DNA of 64,000 nucleotides from Bacillota bacterium (GCA_023426125.1 JAFABI010000068.1:1-64000); one strand, 5' to 3'. Shown: positions 23,913 through 33,690, counted from the first letter of the stretch. The notes: a model not told the origin generated them from the sequence alone. A program made the numbers and translations.

Positions 23913-25283
23913 TTATTGCGCCTTTCTTTTACGCTTTGAATAGATTATCAAAGTCATAATGAGAATTGCCAGAACAGCCAGGCATATCAAAATAACAATT
24001 TTATGGGCAATGACGCCGTCCAGGATTTTTACGATTCTATCCGTGAAATCACCTTTCAGAGCATCTCCGGATGCAACAAGATCACTTTCCGACAGGACTG
24101 CGCCATCCAAAGTATATTTTATTTTGCCCACAACCTGGCCGTCGCTTATAGGACCAACCAGCTTTATCTGTGCCGTATCAGCTTCTCCGGGCTTCAACAG
24201 GCTTTTATCCCATTCGATGGTCCTTTTAACTGAGGCAATGTCTTTTTCCATAAGAATGTCGGTATACTCCGTACCCGACACAATATTGAGGTCGACAGAA
24301 TCACCGAAATACTTCCTTACCACCTTTGCAGTGCTTACCGCCTCGCCTTTTTTAACAAAGGTGTGATGCTTGAAATTGCTGAAGGTATACTGGAACAAAG
24401 CCGTTGTATCAAGGCATCTTGTCTCCTCCGAATCCCCCTTCATAACAACGGAAATAAACGCCCTGTCGTCCATCTCGGCATAAGCGGCGAGGCAATACCC
24501 TGCAGCATTTGTATGGCCGGTCTTTATGCCTTTGGCATACTCATAATAATATTTGCTTTTCTTATTGATCAGTAAATTTTTGTTGTACCAGGTGATGGAA
24601 CCTTTTTTGCTTCCGGTATCGTAGTTCTTTTCATAGGAATATGTACTGACAACCTCCTTGAAAAAATCCAGTTTCATGGCTTCCCTGGAAATCAAAGCCA
24701 TATCGTAGGCCGTACTGTAATGGTTGTCGTCGGGATAGCCGTCGGGATTGACAAAATTGGACTCTTTGGCGCCGATCTCGCGGGCGCGGCTGTTCATCAG
24801 CTCCGAGAAATACTTGACGGCTTCGGGGATACCCATCGAAGAATTCCCGGTCTTTTTTCTTGCGATATAAACTCCGGCAGTATAGGCGGCGTCATTTCCC
24901 GAAGGCAGCATCAAAGCCCACAGCAATTCCGCACCGGTCAGCTTCTCGCCCTCAAACAGGCCTGCGTCACTGGCGTCCTGTTCTACCAGTCCTATTTCCT
25001 TGCCGACGGTTACGTTTTCCTTCAAATCCACATTTTCCAGGATCAGCAGGGCTGTCAGGATTTTGGTAAGGCTCGCAGGATAAGCTTTCTGGTGTGAATT
25101 CTTTTCATACAGGACCTTACCGGTTTTCTGGTCGGTCAACAGGGCATATTGGGATTTCAATTCAGGCGGCGCGGACGCATCCGCACCCTGGGGCGCGCCA
25201 AAAGCCGTTGCGGAATATGTATATAGGATAACAAATAGGATGGCAACTGCGGATATTTTTCGTCTTATCATTGGTTTTTTCAT
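23913..25283 (-). CDS. D-alanyl-D-alanine carboxypeptidase, DacF-like
   Basis: This 456-residue penicillin-binding protein trims stem peptides of the cell wall. It has a signal peptide (ISAVAILFVILYTYSATAFG), the SxxK motif SLTK, the SxN motif SGN (MLPSGNDAAY), and KTGHTNAAG, then a C-terminal strand domain and a membrane anchor (IVILICLAVLAILIMTLIIY) with a basic tail. I start it at the ATG at 25283, where AGGAGG lies 6 nt upstream; a longer frame reads through repeat DNA. In spore formers such enzymes can act in vegetative wall or spore cortex. It stands alone and converges with the permease gene. Confidence 0.93.
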   Translation of the reverse strand: MKKPMIRRKISAVAILFVILYTYSATAFGAPQGADASAPPELKSQYALLTDQKTGKVLYEKNSHQKAYPASLTKILTALLILENVDLKENVTVGKEIGLVEQDASDAGLFEGEKLTGAELLWALMLPSGNDAAYTAGVYIARKKTGNSSMGIPEAVKYFSELMNSRAREIGAKESNFVNPDGYPDDNHYSTAYDMALISREAMKLDFFKEVVSTYSYEKNYDTGSKKGSITWYNKNLLINKKSKYYYEYAKGIKTGHTNAAGYCLAAYAEMDDRAFISVVMKGDSEETRCLDTTALFQYTFSNFKHHTFVKKGEAVSTAKVVRKYFGDSVDLNIVSGTEYTDILMEKDIASVKRTIEWDKSLLKPGEADTAQIKLVGPISDGQVVGKIKYTLDGAVLSESDLVASGDALKGDFTDRIVKILDGVIAHKIVILICLAVLAILIMTLIIYSKRKRKAQ

Positions 25284-25388
25284 ATATTTCCTCCTGTGTA
25301 AATTTTCATCTTTCTGCATGCTATCTATACGTTGCAAAAAATATTTCACACAAGGAGCTGCTGCAACGGTACGTAGCCTATCTATGTC

Positions 25389-25470
25389 TGTCATTGCGAG
25401 GAGCTTGCGACAAAGCAAATTCACAAAATACTGCTTGCGAAGAGATTGCCACGCTTTGCTCGCGATGACA
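25389..25470. repeat. Dispersed repeat of the TGTCATTGCGAG family
   Basis: The stretch starts TGTCATTGCGAG, ends CTCGCGATGACA and has an internal GAGATTGCC. Related copies are at 43288-43320 and 54483-54579. The rest of the 25284-25772 gap shows only a terminator. Confidence 0.65.
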
Positions 25471-25663
25471 CAGAGTTATGTATCGCTGCCGTAGAGCATT
25501 TACATCTTTTGCAACAGGCGCTCCAGGGTAATACAAGCGAAAACCCTATGATCCAAATGTTCTTTGCATGCCGCTCCGTATAAAGCATACTTTAAAGTTT
25601 ACCATATTCGGTGTTTAAATAGCAATATTTCAGGTGGCATTTTAATATTCTATTAACCATTCC

Positions 25664-25694
25664 AAAAAAAAACAACCTTGCGGTTGTTTTTTTT
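25664..25694. terminator. Terminator downstream of htrA
   Basis: AACAACC and GGTTGTT form a stem flanked by A and T runs on both sides, so it can work in both directions. It ends the htrA transcript on the minus strand. Confidence 0.8.
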
Positions 25695-25772
25695 GGGGGG
25701 GGGTTTTGCTCTTCAGTTGTCCGACATTGATGACTGTCCCTTGTTGGCGATTCCTTTATACTCTAATATATT

Positions 25773-27266
25773 TTATTGGTTATTCTCCTCACCCAGCGTA
25801 ACCTCCAGGGTTATTGTCTTATCATCCCTGTAAACCTCCATTTTGATGACATCTCCCGGCTTATGCTTGTTTTTCTGGTCCTCCAGGTCCTTGAATACCG
25901 TTACTTTCTTTCCGTCAAAGGAGGTGATTATGTCACCGGTTTTGACACCTGCCTTGTATGCGGCGCTCAAAGGCGTAACATCGGATACCAGCAAGCCGGT
26001 AGGATAATTGTACTGTTTGGCATATTCCTCCGTATATCTTGAATCGATATAAACACCAAGATGCGGCCTTCCTTTTACATATTTAAAATCAATCAGACTT
26101 TGGGATATCTCTTTTACCTGGTTGATGGGAATGGCAAAGCCCAGTCCCTCAAAGCCTGATGCAGCGATTTTGGCGGTATTTATGCCGATAACCTGCCCTT
26201 TCGAATTGCAGAGAGCGCCGCCGCTGTTTCCGGGGTTTATTGCCGCGTCTGTCTGGATAAGTGTAAGCGTAGTGTTGTCTTCCGTCTGCAGCGTCCTGTT
26301 CAGCCCGCTTATGATGCCTGCTGTTACCGAGCCCATATAATCCATGCCGCCGGGGTTTCCAATGGCTACTGCCAGTTCACCCTGCTTCAGGGCGCCGGAG
26401 TCCCCCAATTCTGCAGCCGGGAATCCCTTGCCTTCGATCTTCAGAACAGCCAGATCGGTTTTTGCATCTCGTCCGACCACGGTAGCCGGATATGTCCTAT
26501 CCGTCTGATTTGGCAAAACCACTTCGATTTTTGCTCCGTTGGCCAGCCTGGATGAATTGTCAACCATGGCTCCTGATACGACATGGTTGTTTGTAACGAT
26601 ATAGCCGTCCTCGCGTATGATAATACCGGAGCCTTCTCCAACACCGGGCCCCAGATCGAAAAAGAAGTCCCGGGAGTTGGTAGCCGTTGTGACCTTGATG
26701 CCTACGATGGAAGGTCCTACCTTTTCAGCAATGGCCGTCACCGGTGTTTCACTGTCCGTGATCTGCACAATTCTGTCCACTCCCTGGCTTGCCTGTGTCG
26801 GCGCATTTCCCAGCAGTTCGTTAATGGACGGTACGACTGCAGGTGCAACCAGCAGGAAGGCTGCAGCTACCACGCCCCCGCCGAATATGGCGCTTAATAC
26901 CGCCACCAGGATCAGATGGCCCAGGCCGCTTTTCTTTTCCTTTGGTTTTTTATAATTTTCCACATAATAGGTCTGCGGCTTTGGCGAGTTCTGTCTCTCC
27001 TGAGGCGTCGCCTCATAATTGTTAAATGCATAGCTTGCCGTTTTCGTTTCCTCTGCCTCCGGCATAACGGATGCTTCTATTACATCCTCTACTACATCCT
27101 CCACTACATTCTCTACATTCTCTACATTCTCTATTTCCTCAATTTTTTGAGTATCCACCGCTTCCACTGTAACTTCCGTATTTAAAGTATCCTTTATTTC
27201 TTCGACCCTGGCATCTCCGGTAATTTCATTCTTGTTTTCATTTATTCCGAATCCGTTGTCTTCCAT
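25773..27266 (-). CDS. htrA: HtrA/DegP-family membrane-anchored serine protease
   Basis: This 497-residue protein degrades or refolds damaged proteins outside the membrane. It has an acidic cytoplasmic tail of about 110 residues with repeated ENVENV/EDVVEDV units, one membrane helix (LILVAVLSAIFGGGVVAAAF), a trypsin-like domain with the triad His (NNHVVSG), Asp (KTDLAVL) and Ser (NPGNSGGAL), and a C-terminal PDZ domain (KAGVKTGDIITSFDG). GGGGAG lies 6 nt before the ATG. It is 147 bp downstream of a two-component system on the same strand, as in envelope stress loci, and is probably regulated by it. Confidence 0.94.
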   Translation of the reverse strand: MEDNGFGINENKNEITGDARVEEIKDTLNTEVTVEAVDTQKIEEIENVENVENVVEDVVEDVIEASVMPEAEETKTASYAFNNYEATPQERQNSPKPQTYYVENYKKPKEKKSGLGHLILVAVLSAIFGGGVVAAAFLLVAPAVVPSINELLGNAPTQASQGVDRIVQITDSETPVTAIAEKVGPSIVGIKVTTATNSRDFFFDLGPGVGEGSGIIIREDGYIVTNNHVVSGAMVDNSSRLANGAKIEVVLPNQTDRTYPATVVGRDAKTDLAVLKIEGKGFPAAELGDSGALKQGELAVAIGNPGGMDYMGSVTAGIISGLNRTLQTEDNTTLTLIQTDAAINPGNSGGALCNSKGQVIGINTAKIAASGFEGLGFAIPINQVKEISQSLIDFKYVKGRPHLGVYIDSRYTEEYAKQYNYPTGLLVSDVTPLSAAYKAGVKTGDIITSFDGKKVTVFKDLEDQKNKHKPGDVIKMEVYRDDKTITLEVTLGEENNQ

Positions 27267-27413
27267 AGGTTACTCCCCTTTCAAAGGAATTCAAGATTTC
27301 TATATTCCTATTACAAAAGCTTTTCTCCAGCTTTGTTTTTCCTCTAAATTTATTATAAGCATCCAATTTGAAGTAATTATGAACAAATTGTTAACAATGC
27401 TTCTGTTTTCGCG

Positions 27414-28919
27414 TCATTCTCCGGGTTCTTTCATTTTCTCGGACCTGGCCAGGGTAAAAGTGAATTTCGTACCCTTGCCCTGCTCGCTTTCCACCCATAT
27501 GTCCTGCCCATGCTCGTTGATTATATTCTTCACAATCGCCAGCCCAAGGCCTGTACCGGTCTTGTCCCTGCTCCTGGATTTGTCGGATTTGTAGAACCTT
27601 TCCCATATCATGTCAAGCTCACTGCTTTCTATGCCGCTTCCCGTATCCTCCACCGACACCTGGACCTTATCCTTTTGGGCCTTGACGGAAATTGTTATCC
27701 TGCCGTCCTCCGGGGTGAATTTGATTGCATTATGCAATAAATTATACACCACTCTTTCAATGGCATCAACATCTGCATTCACCCGCATGACCTCTTCCTC
27801 GAAATCCGCTTCCACCATAATGTTTTTTTCCAGCAAAAGGGTTTCCAGCTTTATCACGCTTCTGCGCACAAGCTCGTTGATGTCAAAGGGCTTGAAAGTC
27901 ATCTTGACTTCCCCCGCCTCCATCCTTGCCAAGTCAAGGAGATTGTTGACCAGCCTGTTGAGCCTGTTGGTTTCCTCGCTTACCACCGTCAGATAATAGC
28001 TTTGCTTTTCTTCCGGTATGGTACCGTCCAAAATGCCTTGTATGAAGCCCCGGATAGAGGTCATGGGCGTTCTGAGCTCGTGAGAAACGTTGGCGATGAA
28101 GCCCCTGCGCATCTCCTCAAGGTTCTGCAGCGCTGCCGCCATATTATTGAAGGTTCGTGCCAGCTCGCCGATTTCATCATCGCCTTTAATGTTCAGCCTT
28201 TTGCTGAATTCGCCTCCGGATATGACTTTTGCCGCATTTTTTATCTGCTTTAGGGGCTTGGAGAACTTCAGGGAGAAGATATAGATGAGAATGACCGATA
28301 TAAACACCGCCACGGCGACGGAAATTAAGAAACATTGGAATACGGCATCCCGCGTCCTTTGCACCTCCGGAACCGGCGTGTGCATATAGATGGCGACTAA
28401 AACCTCATTATTATTTGCATCATTGTATTTGTAGGATTTCTCAACCGTCAGCCAGGACTCATTCTGATATCTGCCGAATACCGCTCTTTTAAAAAATCCA
28501 TAAAAGTCGCCCACTTCATTTACCGGTACACCGGGATTTTCCAGGACTTTTTCATATTGTCTCGGATCAGGCAGCCTTAACAGTCCGTTTTCATCTTTAT
28601 CAAAAAGGGCATCCATCTGCGGTCTGGATTTGACAATATATCCATCGGTGGTAACGATCCAAATATAGGATGCGGCGTTTGCTCTGTAAGCATCGAGAGA
28701 ATTGTTCAAAAGCCTTTCAGCCAACAGGTTTCCCTGTATTTCCAGATAATTGCGGAATATAACGTCGATATCATCGCAGCTGGCCTCAAGCATATCTGCT
28801 TTTTGCTTCGATAAATAATTGTAGAGGAAATAATTCAGAGCCCCCCCTGCAACGGTAAAGGCAATGATCAGAATAGCGATAAAAATGGCCACAAGCTTGC
28901 TGAAGATCGTCTTGAACAT
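27414..28919 (-). CDS. Sensor histidine kinase of an envelope-stress-type system
   Basis: This 501-residue kinase has two membrane helices (residues 9-33 and about 185-210) framing an external sensor domain, a HAMP linker (KFSKPLKQIKNAAKVISGGE), the His box FIANVSHELRTPMTS, and an ATPase domain with NLLHNAIKFTPE, DTGSGIE and GTGLGLAIV. It is made directly after its regulator (4-bp gap, coupled) and probably phosphorylates it. The nearby htrA gene suggests a wall or protein-folding stress signal, but other targets are possible. Confidence 0.94.
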   Translation of the reverse strand: MFKTIFSKLVAIFIAILIIAFTVAGGALNYFLYNYLSKQKADMLEASCDDIDVIFRNYLEIQGNLLAERLLNNSLDAYRANAASYIWIVTTDGYIVKSRPQMDALFDKDENGLLRLPDPRQYEKVLENPGVPVNEVGDFYGFFKRAVFGRYQNESWLTVEKSYKYNDANNNEVLVAIYMHTPVPEVQRTRDAVFQCFLISVAVAVFISVILIYIFSLKFSKPLKQIKNAAKVISGGEFSKRLNIKGDDEIGELARTFNNMAAALQNLEEMRRGFIANVSHELRTPMTSIRGFIQGILDGTIPEEKQSYYLTVVSEETNRLNRLVNNLLDLARMEAGEVKMTFKPFDINELVRRSVIKLETLLLEKNIMVEADFEEEVMRVNADVDAIERVVYNLLHNAIKFTPEDGRITISVKAQKDKVQVSVEDTGSGIESSELDMIWERFYKSDKSRSRDKTGTGLGLAIVKNIINEHGQDIWVESEQGKGTKFTFTLARSEKMKEPGE

Positions 28920-28923
28920 CGAT

Positions 28924-29610
28924 TTATTTCACCTCAAATTTGTAACCTACGCCCCAGACCGTCTTCAATTGCCAGATCTGACCGGGCAATTCAATTTTCT
29001 CCCTCAATCTCTTGATATGTACGTCGACGGTTCTGGAATCCCCATAGAAATCAAAGCCCCAGACGTGCTCCAGCAGCTGTTCCCTTGTAAAAACCTTGTT
29101 GGGGTTCGACGCAAGAAAAAACAGCAGTTCCAGCTCTTTGGGCGGAAGATCCAGATCCTTTCCGTTCATTTTCACCGAATAATTGGTGCGGTTCACCACC
29201 AGGTTGGGATAAACCACCTCCTGGGAATCGAAATCCTTGTGCTCGTATCTTCGCAGGACTGCTTTGACCCTTGCCACCAGTTCCTTCGGCTCGAAGGGCT
29301 TGACCATATAATCGTCGGCTCCCAGCTCCAGGCCCAACACCTTGTCGAAGGTTTCTCCCTTGGCGGTAAGCATGATAATGGGGATATTGCTGATCTTGCG
29401 TATTTCCCTGCAGACCTGCCAGCCATCGGCGCCAGGCAGCATGATATCCAGCACCACCAGGTTGGGGGCAAAGTCTGAAAAGCATTCCAGCCCCTTTTTA
29501 CCGTTGTAAACGGTCATGACCTCATATCCGTCCTTTTCCAGATACAGCCTTATCAGTTCACATATATTTACGTCATCATCGATTACCAGCACTCTGGTTT
29601 TGTTGACCAT
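28924..29610 (-). CDS. OmpR/PhoB-family response regulator
   Basis: This 228-residue regulator has a receiver domain (DDD at residues 9-11, phospho-acceptor Asp in LVVLDIMLPGADG, Lys in DDYMVKPFEPKELV) and a winged helix domain with the wing KTVWGVGYKFEV. I take the ATG at 29610, which has GAAGGA closely upstream; the longer open frame is unsupported. It forms an operon with the kinase and lies upstream of htrA, which may be one of its targets. Confidence 0.95.
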   Translation of the reverse strand: MVNKTRVLVIDDDVNICELIRLYLEKDGYEVMTVYNGKKGLECFSDFAPNLVVLDIMLPGADGWQVCREIRKISNIPIIMLTAKGETFDKVLGLELGADDYMVKPFEPKELVARVKAVLRRYEHKDFDSQEVVYPNLVVNRTNYSVKMNGKDLDLPPKELELLFFLASNPNKVFTREQLLEHVWGFDFYGDSRTVDVHIKRLREKIELPGQIWQLKTVWGVGYKFEVK

Positions 29611-29712
29611 TCTTCCTTCACTCCTTTGCTGCTCATCCTCATCATAGCATGGATGGATCCTTCCAACAACGAACAAAATGTAAACAATTTGAAAACAATG
29701 TTTGTCTGCATG

Positions 29713-29744
29713 CAAAAAACCGGGGAATATGCAAAACCCCCGGT
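29713..29744 (-). terminator. Terminator after the small coiled-coil gene
   Basis: ACCGGGG and CCCCGGT form a GC-rich stem, followed on the minus strand by a T run. It separates the small gene at 29759-29944 from the response regulator promoter. Confidence 0.75.
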
Positions 29745-29758
29745 ACCAAAAAAGCTTT

Positions 29759-29944
29759 TTAGTTTATTATTTCACTTCTGGCGGCTATATTATTCAAGAC
29801 GAAATTACTCATTCTTATTTCGTCCCTTAATTTCTTGTTCTCGTTCTTTAATTCCCTGACATCGTCGATAAGCTTCTGCTGATCTTCCGTCATTAGCTTC
29901 AGCAGGTCGCGAATTTCAACCAGGAGAGCATTATCGTTTTTCAC
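29759..29944 (-). CDS. Small coiled-coil protein
   Basis: This 61-residue protein starts at a GTG with AAAGGAGG 7 nt upstream. Residues 5-45 form one long charged helix (LVEIRDLLKLMTEDQQKLID, then ELKNENKKLRDEIRM), likely a coiled coil that dimerises. There is no membrane segment. It lies between the trp operon and the two-component system with its own terminator, so it is probably a single-gene unit. Function unknown. Confidence 0.6.
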   Translation of the reverse strand: MKNDNALLVEIRDLLKLMTEDQQKLIDDVRELKNENKKLRDEIRMSNFVLNNIAARSEIIN

Positions 29945-29987
29945 AGGCAGACCTCCTTTTCTCTCTATCAGCACCAGTGAAAATGCA

Positions 29988-30014
29988 ACTTCCCGTTCCG
30001 GAAAAACGGGAAGT
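29988..30014. repeat. Hairpin ACTTCCCGTT/AACGGGAAGT
   Basis: A perfect 10-bp stem lies in the leader of the small coiled-coil gene. Its flanks (GCAACTTCC and GGAAGTAAAATTTTC) resemble the hairpin repeats at 20540-20604 and 62047-62111, so it may be a short member of that family or a terminator for the trp operon. Confidence 0.5.
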
Positions 30015-30145
30015 AAAATTTTCAGTACTCTTAATTATCTTACCATAATTTACGCGTTTGAAAAGAGCTTTTTTGCATTTATTGACAATTATCAATAATC
30101 CTATCCCCGCGTATTCCGATGCAGCCCCTTGCGTCCCTTCACATG

Positions 30146-30940
30146 TTATGAATCCAATGCCTCCCTGAGCTGCTGAACAAATGCGCCGGTGTTTTTAATT
30201 GCATCTGCCGGCTGCACGCTGTCTCCAATGATTTTGACGATTGCGCTGCCGACAATTACGGCATCACAATAGCTTTTAAGGTCTTTTACCTGCCGGGCGG
30301 ACGAGATGCCAAACCCCAAGGCCTTTGGTATATCCGTAGCGCTGTCGATGTACCCGAAGAATTCTTTAAAATCCGTATCGAAATCTTTTCTCACCCCGGT
30401 AACGCCAAGGGAGGATACACAGTATAAAAATCCTCTGGCATTTTCGGCGATTGTTTTGATCCTATCCCCGGAGGCCGGTGAAACAAGGGTTATGACAATA
30501 ATCCCGTTGGCGTCTGCGGATTCTTCCACCTCTTTTCTCTCCTCAAAGGGCAAATCAGGAATGATCACTCCGTCGATGCCCGAAGCCTTGCAGTTTTCAA
30601 AGAAACGGCCGATGCCATACTGCAGAATGCTGTTGAAATAAAGCAAATACAACAGCGGTACCGTTACGTCCTTTCTCATTTCCCTCACCGCCGACATAAT
30701 ATTGGCAATTTTCAAATCCTTTGATAAAGCCCTTGCATTGGCTGCCTGGATAACAGGCCCCTCCGCTACGGGATCGGAGAAAGGCACCCCCAGTTCAATG
30801 ATGTCCGCTCCCTTCGATGCCATTTCCCTGACCAGCCCCTGCGTTGTCTGCAAATCCGGATCGCCGGCCGTGACAAAGGTTATCAATGCTTTTTTGCCTA
30901 TCTTTTTCAATTCGCTGAATTTTTCATCAATCCTATTCAT
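30146..30940 (-). CDS. trpA: Tryptophan synthase alpha subunit
   Basis: This 264-residue TIM barrel cleaves indole-3-glycerol phosphate to indole and glyceraldehyde 3-phosphate. The catalytic Glu is in DIIELGVPFSDPVAEG and the Asp in GIDGVIIPDLPFEE; a phosphate loop (GFGISSARQ) follows. It is the last gene of trpEGDCFBA, and its start overlaps the trpB stop by 8 nt, so the two subunits are made in balance and form the usual alpha2-beta2 complex. Confidence 0.97.
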   Translation of the reverse strand: MNRIDEKFSELKKIGKKALITFVTAGDPDLQTTQGLVREMASKGADIIELGVPFSDPVAEGPVIQAANARALSKDLKIANIMSAVREMRKDVTVPLLYLLYFNSILQYGIGRFFENCKASGIDGVIIPDLPFEERKEVEESADANGIIVITLVSPASGDRIKTIAENARGFLYCVSSLGVTGVRKDFDTDFKEFFGYIDSATDIPKALGFGISSARQVKDLKSYCDAVIVGSAIVKIIGDSVQPADAIKNTGAFVQQLREALDS

Positions 30941-32123
30941 GGCAACCTCCCAAATATCCTGCGACAGTATTCACGTCCTTGTCCCCTCTTCCGGACAAAT
31001 TAACTACGATAATCTTATCCCTGCCCATTGCCGGAGCCACCTTGAGGGTATGCGCCAACGCATGAGCGCTTTCCAGGGCAGGTATGATTCCTTCGGTCCT
31101 TGTCAGGTACCGGAAGGCCTCGACAGCTTCCCTGTCGGTGGCAGATGCATATTTTGCCCTGCCCGAATCGTGAAGCCATGCATGTTCAGGCCCTATCCCG
31201 GGATAATCAAGGCCTGCGGAGATGGAAAAGGCCGGGGTTATCTGTCCGTCCTCGTCCTGCAGAAAGTAGGATTTCATGCCGTGAAGCACACCGATGCTCC
31301 CTTTTGTAATGGTTGCGGCATGCTTTTCGGTATCGATCCCTTTCCCCGCCGCTTCCACGCCGATCATCTCCACCTGTCCGTCATCAATAAAAGGATGGAA
31401 CATACCCATGGCATTGCTGCCTCCGCCCACGCACGCGATCAGGCAGTCGGGAAGTCTTCCTTCCTTTTCCAGGATCTGACGCCTGGTCTCCAGTCCTATG
31501 ATACGCTGGAAATCCCGGACCATCATGGGATACGGGTGCGGCCCCATGACCGATCCGATGACATAAAAAGTATCCCGGACCCTTGCCGTCCACTGGCGCA
31601 TGGCTTCATTCGTCGCATCCTTCAAAGTACCCGTCCCCGCTGAAACCTCAGTAACCTCCGAACCTAAAAGCTTCATCCGGAATACATTCAAAGCCTGCCT
31701 TTCCACATCCTCGCTGCCCATGAACACTTCGCATTCCAGGCCGAACAGAGCCGCTGCAGTTGCAGTGGCCACGCCATGCTGGCCGGCTCCCGTTTCGGCA
31801 ATGACTCTCTTTTTCCCCATCCGCCGGGCCAGCAGCGCCTGTCCCAGCACATTGTTGATTTTATGGGAGCCTGTGTGGTTCAAGTCTTCCCTTTTCAGAT
31901 AGATCCTTGCACCGCCCAGGTCCTTTGTCATTTTTTCTGCGTAATACAGCCGCGAAGGCCTTCCTGCGTATTCCCGCAGGTAGTGCTCCAACTCGTCTTT
32001 GAAGCTTTGATCGTTTTTTGCCTCCTCATAGCTTTTTTCAAGCTCAAGCAATGCATTCATCAGCGTTTCAGGGGAATATTGCCCTCCGAAACGGCCATAC
32101 CTTCCTTTGCTTACAGGCTCCAT
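30933..32123 (-). CDS. trpB: Tryptophan synthase beta subunit
   Basis: This 396-residue PLP enzyme joins indole with serine to make tryptophan. The PLP Lys is in NHTGSHKINN (about residue 87), with ETGAGQHGVATA and the phosphate-binding GGGSNAMGMF. The length is that of a standard TrpB1. It pairs with TrpA encoded just downstream. A 140-bp gap containing a dispersed repeat separates it from trpF. Confidence 0.97.
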   Translation of the reverse strand: MEPVSKGRYGRFGGQYSPETLMNALLELEKSYEEAKNDQSFKDELEHYLREYAGRPSRLYYAEKMTKDLGGARIYLKREDLNHTGSHKINNVLGQALLARRMGKKRVIAETGAGQHGVATATAAALFGLECEVFMGSEDVERQALNVFRMKLLGSEVTEVSAGTGTLKDATNEAMRQWTARVRDTFYVIGSVMGPHPYPMMVRDFQRIIGLETRRQILEKEGRLPDCLIACVGGGSNAMGMFHPFIDDGQVEMIGVEAAGKGIDTEKHAATITKGSIGVLHGMKSYFLQDEDGQITPAFSISAGLDYPGIGPEHAWLHDSGRAKYASATDREAVEAFRYLTRTEGIIPALESAHALAHTLKVAPAMGRDKIIVVNLSGRGDKDVNTVAGYLGGCHE

Positions 32124-32188
32124 CGTAAATATACACTCCTCTCAAGTTCCGCTCACGCTGCATAATTTTTACGGCAAAAGCGTTTTGC

Positions 32189-32222
32189 AGGGGCGCGCAT
32201 TGCGCGTCCGCATAAATGCAAT
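32189..32222. repeat. Dispersed palindromic repeat inside the trp operon
   Basis: CAGGGGCGCGCATTGCGCG followed by TCCGCATAAATGCAAT is one half-unit of the GGGGCG palindromic family. It lies between trpF and trpB and would be transcribed as a hairpin, perhaps affecting mRNA processing. Confidence 0.65.
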
Positions 32223-32263
32223 CCATGGTAACAAACACCGCATGCCCCTTCAATGATTCTTTA

Positions 32264-32911
32264 TCACCCCGTGCGTACTTCTCTTACTCTTCGGATAAAC
32301 TCACCAACAAGGCGGTCGCTCTTTTTCCCATCCATCTCGACTCCGCTGCTGACGTCCACCCCAAAGGGCCTTATCGTGGAAACGGCTTCATTCACGTTAT
32401 CCGGAGTCAGCCCGCCTGCCATGATGATTTTATTCCTTTCTTCAAAATCCGACAGCAAGCTCCAGTCAAACCGTACCCCCGATCCTCCCTGTTTCCCTTT
32501 CACATAGGTATCGGTTAAAAAAAAGTCGGCTCTGTACCTGGACAGTTCACGCAAGGAGCTTTTGTCCGACACTCTGACCGCTTTCCATATCTGCGTCCTG
32601 TTTTGCATCCCGGTGTGAAGCTTCATCCTGAGCCTGTCAATATAGTCCTGAGTCTCATTCCCATGCAGCTGGACAACCTCCAGTCCGGCTTTTTCCGCAA
32701 TCTCAGCCAGTTGCTCCAGATCCATGTCTACAAATACTCCAGCTTTCTTTATCCTGGGATCCAGACCGCATCCCAGGTTTTTCGCCGTTTCGGCGGAAAC
32801 CCTCCGCCTGCTTTCAGCAAATACGAAACCTGCGTAATCCGGCAAATATTTATTTACAATCCTTATATCATTGTCACAGGTGATACCGCATATTTTTATT
32901 CTCGTATTCAT
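32264..32911 (-). CDS. trpF: Phosphoribosylanthranilate isomerase
   Basis: This 215-residue TIM barrel converts phosphoribosylanthranilate to the ribulose form. The N-terminal RIKICGITCDNDI holds the catalytic Cys, and the Asp/loop motifs FFLTDTYVKGKQGGSG and IMAGGLTPDNV follow. Its ATG overlaps the trpC stop by 4 nt. It is a separate gene rather than a fusion with trpC. Confidence 0.95.
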   Translation of the reverse strand: MNTRIKICGITCDNDIRIVNKYLPDYAGFVFAESRRRVSAETAKNLGCGLDPRIKKAGVFVDMDLEQLAEIAEKAGLEVVQLHGNETQDYIDRLRMKLHTGMQNRTQIWKAVRVSDKSSLRELSRYRADFFLTDTYVKGKQGGSGVRFDWSLLSDFEERNKIIMAGGLTPDNVNEAVSTIRPFGVDVSSGVEMDGKKSDRLVGEFIRRVREVRTG

Positions 32912-33690
32912 GCCATCCTCAGTTCCCGGACTTTTTCAGGGATTGACGGAGCTTTCATGAAGGCTTCGCCGATTAAAACGGCGTCCACGCCCAGGGATTT
33001 CAAATGCCGCAGGTCTTCTGCCGTATGAATCCCGCTTTCGCTTACTACCGCCCTGTCGGTAGGTATCCGGTTGATAAGTCTGCCGGTGACGGACAGGTCA
33101 ACCTTGAAGCTTTTCAAATCCCTGTTATTGATTCCGATGATCCTTGCTCCCGCCTCCAGCGCCCTGTCCAGCTCAGCTTCGTCGTGTACCTCTACCAGAC
33201 AGTGCAGGCCCAGAATACCGGCGATAACCATGAACTTTTTCAGCAGGTCTCCGGGTAACAGGGAGACGATGAGCAGGATCGCATCGGCGCCTATGCACCT
33301 CGACTGGTAAATCTGCCACAGGTCGATAATGAAATCCTTCCGCAAAACCGGGATGGGCAGTGACTGTCTGGCTTTTACCAGATACTCGTCGGCGCCCAGG
33401 AAAAAGTTTTTTTCCGTCAATACCGATACCGCCTGTACACCGGCTTTTCCGTATTCGGATAATATCCCGGCAGGATCAAAGTCCTCCCTGATAACGCCTT
33501 TGGAAGGCGAAGCTTTCTTCACTTCGGCAATAATTGAGATCTCCCCGTTTCGCTTGATTGCGCTGTAAAAGTCGAGGGGCTTGTGGATCCCGGGACCTTT
33601 TATCTTGCTTTTCAGCCCTTCGACAGATATGTGCTTCATCTCTTCCACCAGCTGTATTCTTTTCTGTTCCACGATCCTGTCCAGTATCAT
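32908..33690 (-). CDS. trpC: Indole-3-glycerol-phosphate synthase
   Basis: This 260-residue TIM barrel closes the indole ring. Catalytic Lys and Glu residues lie in IIAEVKKASPSKGVI, VLRKDFIID and CLVEVHDEAELD; GINNRDLKSFKVD and VVSESGI complete the family pattern. Start and stop overlap trpD and trpF by 4 nt each, giving tight coupling through the middle of the operon. Confidence 0.96.
   Translation of the reverse strand: MILDRIVEQKRIQLVEEMKHISVEGLKSKIKGPGIHKPLDFYSAIKRNGEISIIAEVKKASPSKGVIREDFDPAGILSEYGKAGVQAVSVLTEKNFFLGADEYLVKARQSLPIPVLRKDFIIDLWQIYQSRCIGADAILLIVSLLPGDLLKKFMVIAGILGLHCLVEVHDEAELDRALEAGARIIGINNRDLKSFKVDLSVTGRLINRIPTDRAVVSESGIHTAEDLRHLKSLGVDAVLIGEAFMKAPSIPEKVRELRMA

Noticed and set aside
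25284..25424. 47-residue N-terminal extension of the D,D-carboxypeptidase.
   Set aside because: It reads through repeat-derived DNA; the ATG at 25283 has a strong ribosome site and is followed by a normal signal peptide.
30702..31643. Long plus-strand open frame of 313 codons opposite trpA and trpB.
   Set aside because: It is a shadow of two clearly recognised genes and contains no family signature.
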